DNA of 64,000 bases, from positions 32,349 through 96,348 of the forward strand of contig JALWTD010000013.1 in NCBI GenBank assembly GCA_027082925.1, given 5' to 3'. Positions 9,206 through 18,308 of this stretch are shown here, piece by piece. The position numbers and the translations under genes were made by a program. The DNA comes from Flavobacteriaceae bacterium (lineage in GTDB: Bacteria > Bacteroidota > Bacteroidia > Flavobacteriales > Flavobacteriaceae). The notes under the pieces are model-generated. The model was not told the DNA's origin and did no database searches. It saw nothing but the letters and a program-made list of their open reading frames with translations. How positions within the stretch are numbered: the first letter of the stretch is position 1; each line of letters begins with the position of its first letter.

Positions 9206-10882
9206 ATGAGAAAATTAAATAAACTAATAAAATTAATGGTGTTTTGCGGAGCCTTATTTATGGTCTCGTGTGAAACCACTGATTTGGATTTGGCACAGAA
9301 TCCGAACGCGCTATCACCTGAGCAAGCCAATCCGGACTTCTTCTTGAATGCAATTCAGGTAAACTTCGCCTATTTTGTGGAGAGTATGGGGTCAGTTGGA
9401 GCTCAAGTTACCCGTATAGATTATATGTACGGTAGAGATTATACCAATGCCTTCTCTCCTACCGGATTTGATGGTATTTGGAGATCAGCTTACCAAAGTA
9501 TGATGATGGATATAAAAACCATGAATACTTTAGCTGACGAAGGAAATTTAGTTCACCACAAAGCGGTTGGAGAAGTTATCCAAGCATATGTGATGATGAC
9601 TTTAGTAGATTTCTTCGGAGATGTTCCTTATACAGAAGCGTTGATGGGTGCAGATAACTTAAACCCAGTTGCTGATTCTGGAGCTAGTATTTATGCTGCT
9701 GCAATTGCTTTATTAGACGATGCAATCGCAAACTTTAATGCGACTGCAACTGCTGATCCTGCACTAGATTTCTATTATGATGGAGATTGGGCACAATGGA
9801 TAAAAGCAGCCAATACTTTAAAAATGAAAGCATATATAGCAACTAGATTGGTTGATGGAAGTGCTGTTGCGAACTTTAACGCAATTGTAGCTTCAGGAAA
9901 CTATATCAGTTCAAATGCTGACGATTTCCAATTCCGTTGGGGAACAAATGAAATTCAACCAGACACACGTCACCCTAGATATAGCGCAAGTTATACAACT
10001 ACTGGTGGTACTGACTATATGTCAAACTGGTTAATGGATACTATGAGAGGTGACTATCCTGATGCTTGGTTAGATTGGGATCCACGTATTTTCTACTATT
10101 TCTACAGACAAGTTAGTGAAACTCCAGGTATTGATGGACCAGCTGACGAAGAAGTATTAGAATGTGGTCTTTACAGCCCTCCAGCTCATTACGCAGGATT
10201 TGTATATTGTGGTAACCCTTACGGATGGTGGGGTAGAGACCACGGTAATGACAACGGTATTCCACCTGATGGATTCTTAAGAACACTTTCTGGTGTATAT
10301 CCTGCAGGAGGAGCTATGGATGATTGGTCTTTCAGCTCTAAAGTAAATGGAGACGGAAATGGTGGTAATGGAGTTACTCCTATTATGCTAGCGTCTTGGA
10401 CTGATTTCATGATTGCTGAGCTTAGATTAGCTTCTGGAGACGTTGCTGGTGCTAAAACAGCTACATTTGATGGAATTAACAAGTCTCTTGATAAAGTAAC
10501 AAGTTTTGCTGTACCTACAGATAGATTTACAGCTATCACTGACTTTTATTATGGTGGTATAGACACAATGATTTACTGGTTCTTATCTGATACTAGTGAT
10601 AAATGGGATGCTGCTGCTGATAAAATGGATGTATTAGGTGAACAATATTTCGTTGCTTCTTTTGGTAATGGTATTGATGCTTATAACTTCTATAGAAGAA
10701 CAGGATACCCAACAACATTACAACCTAATATTGAACCTAACCCAGGTGGATTTATACGTTCATTCTTTTACCCTGCAAGTTACGCAAATACCAATGCGAA
10801 TGCAACTCAAAAGAGTGGTGTAGACGTTCAAGTTTTCTGGGATACGAACCCTGCTTCACCAGGTTTCCCTTCGTCTAACTAA
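9206..10882 (+). CDS. SusD/RagB-family substrate-binding lipoprotein
   Basis: This 558-residue lipoprotein is the partner of the SusC encoded just upstream. The signal peptide ends in the lipobox MVSC with Cys22. It has the SusD-like_2 landmarks: a DPDFFLNAIQ-like N-terminus (here NPDFFLNAI), the helix with VDFFGDVPYTEAL, and an aromatic C-terminal region with NFYRRTGYPTTLQP. It is longer than the first SusD (485 residues) because of an insertion around residues 300-390 rich in Gly, Pro and aromatic residues, possibly a ligand-binding extension. Substrate unknown. Confidence 0.92.
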   Translation: MRKLNKLIKLMVFCGALFMVSCETTDLDLAQNPNALSPEQANPDFFLNAIQVNFAYFVESMGSVGAQVTRIDYMYGRDYTNAFSPTGFDGIWRSAYQSMMMDIKTMNTLADEGNLVHHKAVGEVIQAYVMMTLVDFFGDVPYTEALMGADNLNPVADSGASIYAAAIALLDDAIANFNATATADPALDFYYDGDWAQWIKAANTLKMKAYIATRLVDGSAVANFNAIVASGNYISSNADDFQFRWGTNEIQPDTRHPRYSASYTTTGGTDYMSNWLMDTMRGDYPDAWLDWDPRIFYYFYRQVSETPGIDGPADEEVLECGLYSPPAHYAGFVYCGNPYGWWGRDHGNDNGIPPDGFLRTLSGVYPAGGAMDDWSFSSKVNGDGNGGNGVTPIMLASWTDFMIAELRLASGDVAGAKTATFDGINKSLDKVTSFAVPTDRFTAITDFYYGGIDTMIYWFLSDTSDKWDAAADKMDVLGEQYFVASFGNGIDAYNFYRRTGYPTTLQPNIEPNPGGFIRSFFYPASYANTNANATQKSGVDVQVFWDTNPASPGFPSSN

Positions 10883-10897
10883 TAAATTAAATAAAAA

Positions 10898-11788
10898 ATG
10901 AAGAAATTTATAAACAAAATTATTGTAACTATTGCACTAGCGGTTTCAGTGTTTAGCTGTAACGACCCTAACAATGCAATATATGACGTTTTTGATGGCG
11001 TTACTAATGGTGCAGTGCTTAGAACGCTAGAATATGTAAGTCTTAACTATAACATTTTTGATTTAAACTCAACATTTGAGATAGTTATAGAAGAACAAGA
11101 TGAAGAAAAAGGTGGTTTATTATCAAGAGTTGACGTTTTTGTGAGCTATACTGATAATAATAATAATGGTCTTAATAACAGAGCTGAAGTATTATTATCT
11201 TCAATCAACGCTTCAGAATTCACCCTAAGTGCTAATGGTTTACCTAGCACTCGAGTATCAGTAACATTTCAGGAAGCTTTAAATGCTTTAGGATTAGTTG
11301 CTGGACAATACAATGGTGGTGATACTTTCAACTACAGATTGGAAGTAGTACTTACCGATGGTAGAACTTTTAGTGCCGATGATGCTTCTGGAAGTTTACA
11401 AGGTTCTTATTTCCAATCACCTTACGCATACAGTGCAGGTATTCTTTGTATTCCTTCTTCTCCTATCACTGGAGACTATGTAGTGAATATGCAAGATTCT
11501 TATGGTGATGGATGGCAAGGATCTAAAGTAATATGTACTATTGATGGTGTTGCTAATGAAGCATTCTTACCTGATTACTGGTCTACAGGATTAGGCCCAT
11601 TCTCTTCAGGAACACAAACAATTACTGTACCTGCTAACGCATCTACAGTTGTGTGGTCGTTCGTTGCCGGAGATTGGCCGAGTGAAGTTACATTCCAAAT
11701 TATTGGCCCTAACAGTGGGAACGTAATTGGAGACTTCGGACCTAGCCCACTTGAAGGTGAGCTCGCTCTTAACCTTTGTAACGAATAG
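10898..11788 (+). CDS. SusCD-associated lipoprotein with DSYGDGW domain
   Basis: This is a 296-residue predicted lipoprotein, third gene of the susC-susD transcription unit (15-base gap). The signal peptide ends in VFSC with Cys21. An N-terminal beta-rich region (about 30-180) contains VDVFVSYTDNNNNG. The C-terminal ~100 residues contain DSYGDGWQG, a motif that recurs in secreted Bacteroidota surface proteins, where it looks like a small calcium- or ligand-binding beta domain. Its place in the operon suggests an accessory surface-exposed binding protein for the same unknown ligand. Function inferred only from context. Confidence 0.7.
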   Translation: MKKFINKIIVTIALAVSVFSCNDPNNAIYDVFDGVTNGAVLRTLEYVSLNYNIFDLNSTFEIVIEEQDEEKGGLLSRVDVFVSYTDNNNNGLNNRAEVLLSSINASEFTLSANGLPSTRVSVTFQEALNALGLVAGQYNGGDTFNYRLEVVLTDGRTFSADDASGSLQGSYFQSPYAYSAGILCIPSSPITGDYVVNMQDSYGDGWQGSKVICTIDGVANEAFLPDYWSTGLGPFSSGTQTITVPANASTVVWSFVAGDWPSEVTFQIIGPNSGNVIGDFGPSPLEGELALNLCNE

Positions 11789-11812
11789 TAACCTATTTAC
11801 AATTGATATTTT

Positions 11813-11843
11813 AAAAGAGACTGCAATGCAGTCTCTTTTTTTT
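11813..11843 (+). terminator. Rho-independent terminator after second susCD operon
   Basis: The stem GAGACTGC / GCAGTCTC with loop AAT is extended by A-T pairs and followed by a long T run. It ends the second SusC-SusD-lipoprotein unit. Confidence 0.9.
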
Positions 11844-11876
11844 GTACATTTATAGAAGAATAAATTTTTTACTATT

Positions 11877-12644
11877 ATGAAGACCATTCACATTTTTTTA
11901 GCCCTTTTTATATTTCCTTTTCTTTTAAGTTCACAAATCGTATTTACAACACCATCTCGTTCGCAAGCATATGATGGTTATTCTAATGCTTCAGAATGGG
12001 ATTACAGAAAAAGAGACGCTTTAACAGACTTAAGGTACAAAGCAAATAAAACAGCTATTGAACAAGCCGAATATGAAAAAGTGATGGGTGATGCTTACTT
12101 TAACAAAGCGTTTTTAAACGGAACTATTTTTTACGATAATAAAGTTACTACAAAAAAATATACATTAAGATACAATGCTCTTAGTGATGATATTGAAATA
12201 AATTCTAACGGAACCATCGTGTATCTAGTAAAAGATAAGAAAATAAGTTGTCTCATTGGAAATCAAAAATATGTGTACAGACCTTTTATTAAAAATGAAA
12301 ATGAAGGTGTTAGAATGGGATTTTTAAAAGTGTTGTACGAAGGAAATAACTTCACATTATACCAACGAAATATAAAAAAATACAAACCTGCTAAAAAGGC
12401 TAAAAACTCATTTGATAGTGCTCGCCCTGCAAAACTAGTAGATTTTACTTCTTATTATTTTGCAGAGAATGAAGGAATTGCTACGCTTTTAAAACAAAAA
12501 AAGAAAGCCATTATGAGTAAAATTGCTTCTGACAAAAAATCTAAAATGGCCCAATTTATAAAAAACAACAATATTGATTTAAAGTCGCAAACAGGACTCG
12601 TATTATTTTTTAAACACTACGACTCGTTAACTAAAAAACAATAA
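11877..12644 (+). CDS. Secreted hypothetical protein
   Basis: This is a 255-residue protein with a clear N-terminal signal peptide (hydrophobic residues 5-18, likely cut near LLSSQ) and no lipobox, so it is probably periplasmic or outer-membrane associated. Middle residues 80-150 form a predicted beta region (YTLRYNALSDDIEI, GNQKYVYRPF), and the C-terminal ~60 residues are a Lys-rich helix. No family is recognised and no catalytic motif is visible. It follows the preceding terminator and stands alone. Confidence 0.6.
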   Translation: MKTIHIFLALFIFPFLLSSQIVFTTPSRSQAYDGYSNASEWDYRKRDALTDLRYKANKTAIEQAEYEKVMGDAYFNKAFLNGTIFYDNKVTTKKYTLRYNALSDDIEINSNGTIVYLVKDKKISCLIGNQKYVYRPFIKNENEGVRMGFLKVLYEGNNFTLYQRNIKKYKPAKKAKNSFDSARPAKLVDFTSYYFAENEGIATLLKQKKKAIMSKIASDKKSKMAQFIKNNNIDLKSQTGLVLFFKHYDSLTKKQ

Positions 12645-12711
12645 ACCATATCAAACATCATAAAAATAAACGATTTGAAAATTTCATTTCAAATAATCCT
12701 TAAAATTTATG

Positions 12712-12719
12712 TAGGTTTG
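12712..12719 (+). promoter_or_regulatory. Candidate -7 element of rlmB (near-leaderless transcript)
   Basis: TAGGTTTG fits the Bacteroidota -7 consensus TAnnTTTG exactly, with TTTC at 12687-12690 as a possible -33 element 21 bases before it. The ATG of rlmB lies only 4 bases after the element, so the transcript would have little or no 5' leader. Confidence 0.45.
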
Positions 12720-12723
12720 CACC

Positions 12724-13467
12724 ATGGAAAACAATATTTCAAAAATATTTGGTATTAGAGCCGTTATTGAAGCTATTCAATCAAAAAAAACAATCAGTAA
12801 AATTTTCTTACAAAAAAACTTGAATAGCAGTTTATTTTCTGAATTAAATTCACTTATAAAACAATATCACATAGCTACCAGCTATGTTCCTATTGAAAAA
12901 CTTAACAGGCTTTCAAAAAACGGAAATCACCAAGGTGTGGTTGCTCAAATTTCACCTATTAAATTTGCCGAATTAGATGACCTTATTTCAAATGTTCTTG
13001 AAAACACAACTACTCCATTATTTTTACTACTTGATAAAATTTCTGATGTTAGAAATTTTGGTGCTATTATAAGAACTGCTGAATGTACCGGTGTACACGG
13101 TATTATAATTCAAAACCAAGGCAATGCGCCTGTGTCAGCAGACACCATTAAAACCTCAGCCGGTGCTGCTTTTAAAGTGCCTATTTGCAAAGTAGATCAT
13201 ATAAAAGATGCTATTTTTCAATTTCAGGCTGCTGAAATTCAATTGGTAGCTGCTACAGAAAAAACAAACGACTTGATTTACAATGTAGATTTAACAAAGC
13301 CTACAGCTATTATTATGGGAGCCGAAGACAAAGGTATAAGTCCTTCTATTTTAAAATTAGTTGATTATAAAGCTAAACTACCTTTACTTGGTGAAATTGA
13401 ATCTTTAAATGTTTCTGTTGCTTGCGGTGCTTTTTTATACGAAGTGGTTAGACAACGATTACAATAG
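12724..13467 (+). CDS. rlmB: 23S rRNA (guanosine-2'-O-)-methyltransferase RlmB-like
   Basis: This is a 247-residue SPOUT-class (TrmH family) RNA 2'-O-ribose methyltransferase, normal length for RlmB, which methylates G2251 of 23S rRNA using S-adenosylmethionine. It has an N-terminal substrate-binding domain starting with KIFGIRAVIEAI, and the three SPOUT motifs: LDKISDVRNFGAIIRTAE (about 100-117), IIMGAEDKGIS (about 197-207) and LPLLGEIESLNVSVA (about 218-232), which form the trefoil-knot cofactor site. Its stop codon abuts the stop of the convergent rhomboid gene with no gap. Other TrmH-family RNA substrates cannot be excluded. Confidence 0.88.
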   Translation: MENNISKIFGIRAVIEAIQSKKTISKIFLQKNLNSSLFSELNSLIKQYHIATSYVPIEKLNRLSKNGNHQGVVAQISPIKFAELDDLISNVLENTTTPLFLLLDKISDVRNFGAIIRTAECTGVHGIIIQNQGNAPVSADTIKTSAGAAFKVPICKVDHIKDAIFQFQAAEIQLVAATEKTNDLIYNVDLTKPTAIIMGAEDKGISPSILKLVDYKAKLPLLGEIESLNVSVACGAFLYEVVRQRLQ

Positions 13468-14157
13468 CTATTTCGTATTTTCTGAATGCATATCTGTATC
13501 CGTATCCTCTGGAACCACAGGTAGTATAAAGTTTCCGTTTTCGTCAAACATTTTTTCAAACTCCTCATTTTTTTGAAAAATATACGTTTCGTTTTGAGGA
13601 CCAACATTCTTAAAAATAAAAGCAAACAATAAACCAATTAAAAAACCTGATAAATGACCTTCCCAAGAAATACTTTCTTCTGTTGGGAAAATATACCAAA
13701 CCAAACTACCATATAAAAACACCACAATTAATGATACTGCTATAAGCCGGTAATATTTTCTAAAAACGCCACTAAAAAACACAAAACTAACCAACAAATA
13801 AATAATCCCACTTGCGCCAATATGGTATGATGGACGCCCAATTAACCACGTTGCCATTCCCGAAAGTAAAATACCCAACAAAAGTACTTTTGTGGCAATT
13901 TTTTGATAAAAAAAGTACAAACAGGCAAGTAATACAGCTAAGGGAATTGTATTATTAAATAAATGTTTTAGACTACCGTGAATAAATGGTGAAAAAATAA
14001 TTCCTCGTAAGCCTCTAATTGTATGGGGATAAATACCAAAACTATTAAAATTAAGCTTGAATTGAATCTCAATAAAGTACACAATCCATATACTTAACAC
14101 CGAGAAAAGAGGCACTAAAACAACGCTAGATTTAAACTGAAAGTTTGGATTATCCAT
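13468..14157 (-). CDS. Rhomboid-family intramembrane serine protease
   Basis: This membrane protein of 229 residues is counted from the ATG at 14157 (MDNPNFQF); a further in-frame ATG at 14199 would add 14 residues and is less likely. It has six or so hydrophobic segments. Rhomboid landmarks are present: HGSLKHLFNN early in the chain, the catalytic Ser in GASG (Ser116 in this numbering) and the catalytic His in WEGHLSGF (His168). Rhomboids cleave transmembrane helices of substrate proteins within the bilayer. A C-terminal cytoplasmic tail of about 40 acidic residues follows. Convergent with rlmB, sharing the junction TAGCTA. Confidence 0.87.
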   Translation of the reverse strand: MDNPNFQFKSSVVLVPLFSVLSIWIVYFIEIQFKLNFNSFGIYPHTIRGLRGIIFSPFIHGSLKHLFNNTIPLAVLLACLYFFYQKIATKVLLLGILLSGMATWLIGRPSYHIGASGIIYLLVSFVFFSGVFRKYYRLIAVSLIVVFLYGSLVWYIFPTEESISWEGHLSGFLIGLLFAFIFKNVGPQNETYIFQKNEEFEKMFDENGNFILPVVPEDTDTDMHSENTK

Positions 14158-14265
14158 TTTGAACTTGTATTGCAAGATATATGTCAAATATAAGTCCAAA
14201 TAACAAGATTCTGAAATATTGTCAGTAACAATACTTCTAAATTATTAATTTGCTATTTTTACAGT

Positions 14266-15540
14266 ATGAATGAACCTTTAGCCGAACGAATTCGACCAAA
14301 AACGCTAGAAGACTACATTAGCCAACAACATTTAGTAGGAAAAAACGGTACCTTAACACAGCATATAAAACGAGGTATTATTCCCTCTCTTATTTTTTGG
14401 GGACCACCGGGCATTGGAAAAACAACATTAGCAAATATTATTGCTCAAGAGTCAAATCGTCCGTTTTATACATTAAGTGCTATCAGTTCAGGTGTTAAAG
14501 ATGTTAGAGATGTTATTGCTAAAGCAAAACAAAGTGGCGGATTATTTACAACTAAAAACCCTATTTTATTTATAGATGAAATTCACCGGTTTAGCAAATC
14601 GCAACAAGATTCGCTACTTGCTGCCGTAGAAAAAGGTTGGGTAACCTTAATTGGTGCAACTACTGAAAATCCAAGTTTTGAGGTAATACCTGCTCTTTTA
14701 TCAAGGTGTCAAGTATATATTTTAAATTCATTTGATAAAAATGATTTAGAAAAGCTGTTACACCGAGCTCTAAAAGAAGACCGTATTATTTCTGCAAAAA
14801 ATATTACATTAAAGGAAACCGACGCATTAATTAGAGTATCTGGAGGAGATGCTCGTAAATTGTTGAATATTTTTGAGTTGGTTGTTAACTCTGAAAACGA
14901 GCCTATAGAAATAACAAACGAGCTGGTTTTAAGTAAAATTCAAAAAAATATTGTTAGGTACGATAAAACCGGCGAGCAACATTACGATATTATTTCTGCA
15001 TTTATAAAATCCATTCGGGGTAGCGATCCTAATGCTGCTGTATACTGGTTGGCAAGAATGATTGAAGGTGGTGAAGATGCTAAATTTATTGCGCGTAGGC
15101 TACTTATTCTTGCTTCTGAAGACATAGGAAATGCAAACCCTACTGCGTTAATATTAGCCAACAATACATTTCAAGCTGTGAACACGATTGGCTTTCCTGA
15201 ATCTCGAATTATTTTAAGTCAGTGTGCCATTTACTTGGCAAATTCACCAAAAAGTAATGCTTCGTATGAAGCTATTGGCAATGCACAAAAATTGGTAAAA
15301 GAAACCGGTGATTTATCGGTACCTCTTCACCTCAGAAATGCACCCACAAAACTTATGAAGGAATTAGATTACGGTAAAGATTATAAATATGCTCATAGCT
15401 ATGAAGGAAACTTTGCCGAACAAGAATTTTTACCTGACGAGATAAAAAATACCAAACTTTACGAACCTGGTTCAAACACTCGTGAAAATCAGTTTAGAGA
15501 ACTCTTAAAAAAACGATGGAAAGGAAAATACAACTATTAA
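14266..15540 (+). CDS. rarA: Replication-associated recombination protein A (AAA+ ATPase)
   Basis: This is a 424-residue clamp-loader-related AAA+ ATPase of the RarA/MgsA/WRNIP1 family, which acts at stalled replication forks. It shows Walker A GPPGIGKTT (46-54), Walker B LFIDEIHRF (101-109), sensor 1 GATTENPSFE, the arginine-finger region LLSRC, and the C-terminal MgsA domain with EDIGNANP. Length is normal. Its end overlaps the convergent gene at 15537 by four bases. Confidence 0.95.
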   Translation: MNEPLAERIRPKTLEDYISQQHLVGKNGTLTQHIKRGIIPSLIFWGPPGIGKTTLANIIAQESNRPFYTLSAISSGVKDVRDVIAKAKQSGGLFTTKNPILFIDEIHRFSKSQQDSLLAAVEKGWVTLIGATTENPSFEVIPALLSRCQVYILNSFDKNDLEKLLHRALKEDRIISAKNITLKETDALIRVSGGDARKLLNIFELVVNSENEPIEITNELVLSKIQKNIVRYDKTGEQHYDIISAFIKSIRGSDPNAAVYWLARMIEGGEDAKFIARRLLILASEDIGNANPTALILANNTFQAVNTIGFPESRIILSQCAIYLANSPKSNASYEAIGNAQKLVKETGDLSVPLHLRNAPTKLMKELDYGKDYKYAHSYEGNFAEQEFLPDEIKNTKLYEPGSNTRENQFRELLKKRWKGKYNY

Positions 15541-16388
15541 CGAATGCGTTTGTACGTCTCTACCCCTGTAGCTGTATCAACCTGTAAATTCCCTTGGTTG
15601 TCTAATTTCACTAAAAATGGTTGCTTATAAGCTTTCCATTTAATAATAAATATATTTTTTACTGATGTGTTATAAATTGTAGCAAACACAAAATTTTCAT
15701 CACCTCCTACTACATCAAATCCGTTTTTAGTAGCTGTAATAGAGCAAACACCCCATTTTCCCATATCAAACGTTCCGTTTACTGTTGGTTTGGCTGTTTT
15801 TAATAAAGGTTTTTCTTGAACAGGTGAAGAAAAAGATACTTCTTTTTTAGTGGTTGTTTTTTGAATGTTTTTTTTAACCATCGGCATTTCTTTTTTTACC
15901 GTTACCTCTACTGTTGCGGTCTCTGACGGCTGAACGTGTTTTTTTGATTTAACAGGCTGGTAGGTATAATTAAGAGCTTCCAAATCTTTAAAAGCAGCTC
16001 GTAAGGCTTCATAATAACTTTTTTTGTAATCTTTTTCTTTAGACTTTCCATCAGAAGTAGAAAACACTTTTTCGCCATTACAATCAATCAAATCTACATT
16101 TAACTTTGTTGTAAATAAACTTGAGTTTTTATTAACAGCAGCTTTTAAAGCTAAGCACTTATCATTCATCAAATCTTTTGGATATTCACTTCCTATAAAA
16201 ATAGCTGTAAACCCTGCCTTTTTAAACAAAAATTTTGTGAGTGAATTTAACTGATATTTATCTGGAGAATTTAAAAATTCGTACTGTGTTGGAACTAAAA
16301 TATATTTATAGTTATTTATATGTTTTTGTGCAAAAGTAAGTGCCGAAAAGCATAGCAAAAAAGCAAGTGTTAAAATTTTACGCATCAT
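15537..16388 (-). CDS. Secreted hypothetical protein
   Basis: This is a 283-residue protein with a signal peptide (cut near LTFAQ). Residues 25-130 form a mixed alpha/beta domain (YKYILVPTQYEFL), residues 150-190 are a Lys/Thr/Pro-rich low-complexity linker, and the last ~75 residues form a small beta domain (GKWGVCSITATKNGF). The layout suggests two periplasmic domains joined by a flexible linker. No known family or active site is recognised. It lies 19 bases downstream of the HAD gene and may be cotranscribed with it. Confidence 0.6.
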   Translation of the reverse strand: MMRKILTLAFLLCFSALTFAQKHINNYKYILVPTQYEFLNSPDKYQLNSLTKFLFKKAGFTAIFIGSEYPKDLMNDKCLALKAAVNKNSSLFTTKLNVDLIDCNGEKVFSTSDGKSKEKDYKKSYYEALRAAFKDLEALNYTYQPVKSKKHVQPSETATVEVTVKKEMPMVKKNIQKTTTKKEVSFSSPVQEKPLLKTAKPTVNGTFDMGKWGVCSITATKNGFDVVGGDENFVFATIYNTSVKNIFIIKWKAYKQPFLVKLDNQGNLQVDTATGVETYKRIR

Positions 16389-16407
16389 TATTTATTGTTT
16401 TATTATT

Positions 16408-17091
16408 CTAAAGATATTGTTTTATTGCCAATAAGTTACTCACCGATTTTATATTTTGTGAAACCAAACTATTGTTAAAATTACAAAATATCACGTCAAA
16501 TCCTATTTCCTTTGCTCCCATAATATCTGCTTCCCAGTTATCACCTATCATTACAGACTCTTGTACCTTTGCATTGGCTTTTTTAAGCGCATAGTTAAAA
16601 ATAATAGGATTTGGTTTTTTTACGCCGGCTTCTTCTGAAGTAATAACTTTATCAAAATAGCCACTTAAACCAGAATTGACTAATTTTTTATACTGCACCT
16701 CATTAAATCCGTTGGTGATAATATGCAATTCGTATTTAGGTTTTAAGTAGTTTAAAATTTCTATAGCGCCTTCAAACAATTTATTATTATTAGGCAATAC
16801 ATCAATATATGATTTTGATAAATTATGAATTAAACTTGGGGTTACCGTATACTTAATTGTTTTAAAAGTATCGTTTAACCTTCCAAAACTAAGTTCTGCC
16901 TTTGTTACTTTATCTTCTCTGTATAACTTCCAATACTTATTGTTTATAATTCTATAATTCTTCAGAAATTTATGAATATCAACCGTTACATTGTGCATTT
17001 TAAAAATGGTTTCAAATGCAACATCAGAATTGGCTTCAAAATCCCATAATGTATGGTCTAAATCAAAAAATACGTGTTTTATATATTTCAT
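16408..17091 (-). CDS. YjjG-type HAD hydrolase (pyrimidine nucleotidase)
   Basis: This is a 227-residue haloacid-dehalogenase superfamily phosphatase. The motif I FFDLDHTLWDF carries the nucleophile Asp10 and acid/base Asp12; motif II is IITNGF, motif III the Lys in EEAGVKKPNP, and motif IV MIGDNWEADI. The DLDHTLWDFE signature and total length match the YjjG subgroup of house-cleaning nucleotidases acting on non-canonical pyrimidine nucleotides. Substrate is inferred from family only. Confidence 0.85.
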   Translation of the reverse strand: MKYIKHVFFDLDHTLWDFEANSDVAFETIFKMHNVTVDIHKFLKNYRIINNKYWKLYREDKVTKAELSFGRLNDTFKTIKYTVTPSLIHNLSKSYIDVLPNNNKLFEGAIEILNYLKPKYELHIITNGFNEVQYKKLVNSGLSGYFDKVITSEEAGVKKPNPIIFNYALKKANAKVQESVMIGDNWEADIMGAKEIGFDVIFCNFNNSLVSQNIKSVSNLLAIKQYL

Positions 17092-17137
17092 TGTATAAAA
17101 ATAGAAATATATTAATCTGAAAAAAATAATAATTAAT

Positions 17138-17145
17138 TATATTTG
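17138..17145 (+). promoter_or_regulatory. Candidate -7 element before the glycan gene pair
   Basis: TATATTTG matches TAnnTTTG and lies 17 bases before the TTG start of the glycosyltransferase at 17163. No convincing -33 element is visible. Confidence 0.35.
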
Positions 17146-17162
17146 TTATAAATCTTACTTTT

Positions 17163-18308
17163 TTGATTAAAAACCTTCATATTCTTTTTATAAGTAGTTG
17201 GTATCCTTCAAAAATTCACCCTACCAACGGTAATTTTGTAAAGGATTTGGCAACTTGTATAGCAACAAAACACGATGTTTCTGTTTTATTTGCTATTGGA
17301 GATTTTAAACAACCTGAAAAATATGTTGTTGACCTGTTTGAAGAAAACAATGTAAAAACTGTTATTGTGTATTTTAGAAAACACGCTTCAAAAACAATTA
17401 ACTTTTATCGAAAACTTAGAGCACTTACGATAGGATTATCGCATATTAATACGTTTGATTTAATACATTGTAATGTGGTAAATCCTATGGGTATAGTTGC
17501 ATACCTGCTTTCTGTTTTAAAAAGAAAACCTTTTATTATAACTGCACACTGGAGTGGCTTTTTGAGTGAATCAAATTATGAAAATTCCTTTTTTCAAAAA
17601 CTTTTTTCCAAAATCAGTATCAAAAAAGCGCAGTATGTTATTCCTGTTTCTAAACGATTAAAAAACGCAATGATTTATAAGGGATATAAGGGCAATTATA
17701 ATGTTATTGGTAATGTGGTAGCTACACAACTATTTACACCCCAAAAAAACTCAAATCCTCTTTTTGAAATTGTACATGTTTCTAATTTCTCAAACGAACA
17801 AAAAAACATAAATGGCATTTTAAATGTTGTAAAAAAATTATCTGAAGAAAGTACTGGTTTTATTTTTAAAATTGTAGGGGATGGAGATTTAAATAGCCTT
17901 AAAAAACAAGTTAGCTTTTTCAAAATTCCTTCTAAAAACATAAAAATAATAGGAACACAAACTCCAAAAGGTATTGCTAAAGTACTTCAAAATGCACATT
18001 TGTATATTTCTTTTAGTAATTTTGAAACCTTTGGTATTGTAATGGCCGAAGCTTTAGCCTCAGGAACACCTGTTATAACAACAAATACCGGTATTTTAAC
18101 GGAATTGAAACAAGAGAAATACATTACAATAATTCCAGTAAACGACGAAAAAAGACTCTTAAAAGAAATTGTATTTCATATAAATCATAGGCCAATTTTT
18201 AACGGTGTTGAAATGCATAAAAAGATAACAGAAAATTTTAGTTGCAACACTATTTCAAATGCGTATTCTAATGTTTATCGTAAATCAATTATCAACTACA
18301 GCTCTTGA
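17163..18308 (+). CDS. Glycosyltransferase family 4 (GT-B fold)
   Basis: This is a 381-residue retaining GT4-type glycosyltransferase, probably acting at the cytoplasmic face on surface glycans. The N-terminal domain begins ILFISSWYPSKIHPTNGNFV, typical of the acceptor-binding half with the GxFV-like loop. The C-terminal half has the nucleotide-sugar motif FETFGIVMAEALASGTPVI (E-x7-E). It uses a TTG start with no ATG in a suitable place. It overlaps the downstream flippase by four bases (TTGA), indicating translational coupling. Donor and acceptor are unknown. Confidence 0.88.
   Translation: MIKNLHILFISSWYPSKIHPTNGNFVKDLATCIATKHDVSVLFAIGDFKQPEKYVVDLFEENNVKTVIVYFRKHASKTINFYRKLRALTIGLSHINTFDLIHCNVVNPMGIVAYLLSVLKRKPFIITAHWSGFLSESNYENSFFQKLFSKISIKKAQYVIPVSKRLKNAMIYKGYKGNYNVIGNVVATQLFTPQKNSNPLFEIVHVSNFSNEQKNINGILNVVKKLSEESTGFIFKIVGDGDLNSLKKQVSFFKIPSKNIKIIGTQTPKGIAKVLQNAHLYISFSNFETFGIVMAEALASGTPVITTNTGILTELKQEKYITIIPVNDEKRLLKEIVFHINHRPIFNGVEMHKKITENFSCNTISNAYSNVYRKSIINYSS

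Noticed and set aside
10219..10539. 106-codon minus-strand frame
   Set aside because: Antisense within the second susD gene; composition only mirrors the real coding strand.
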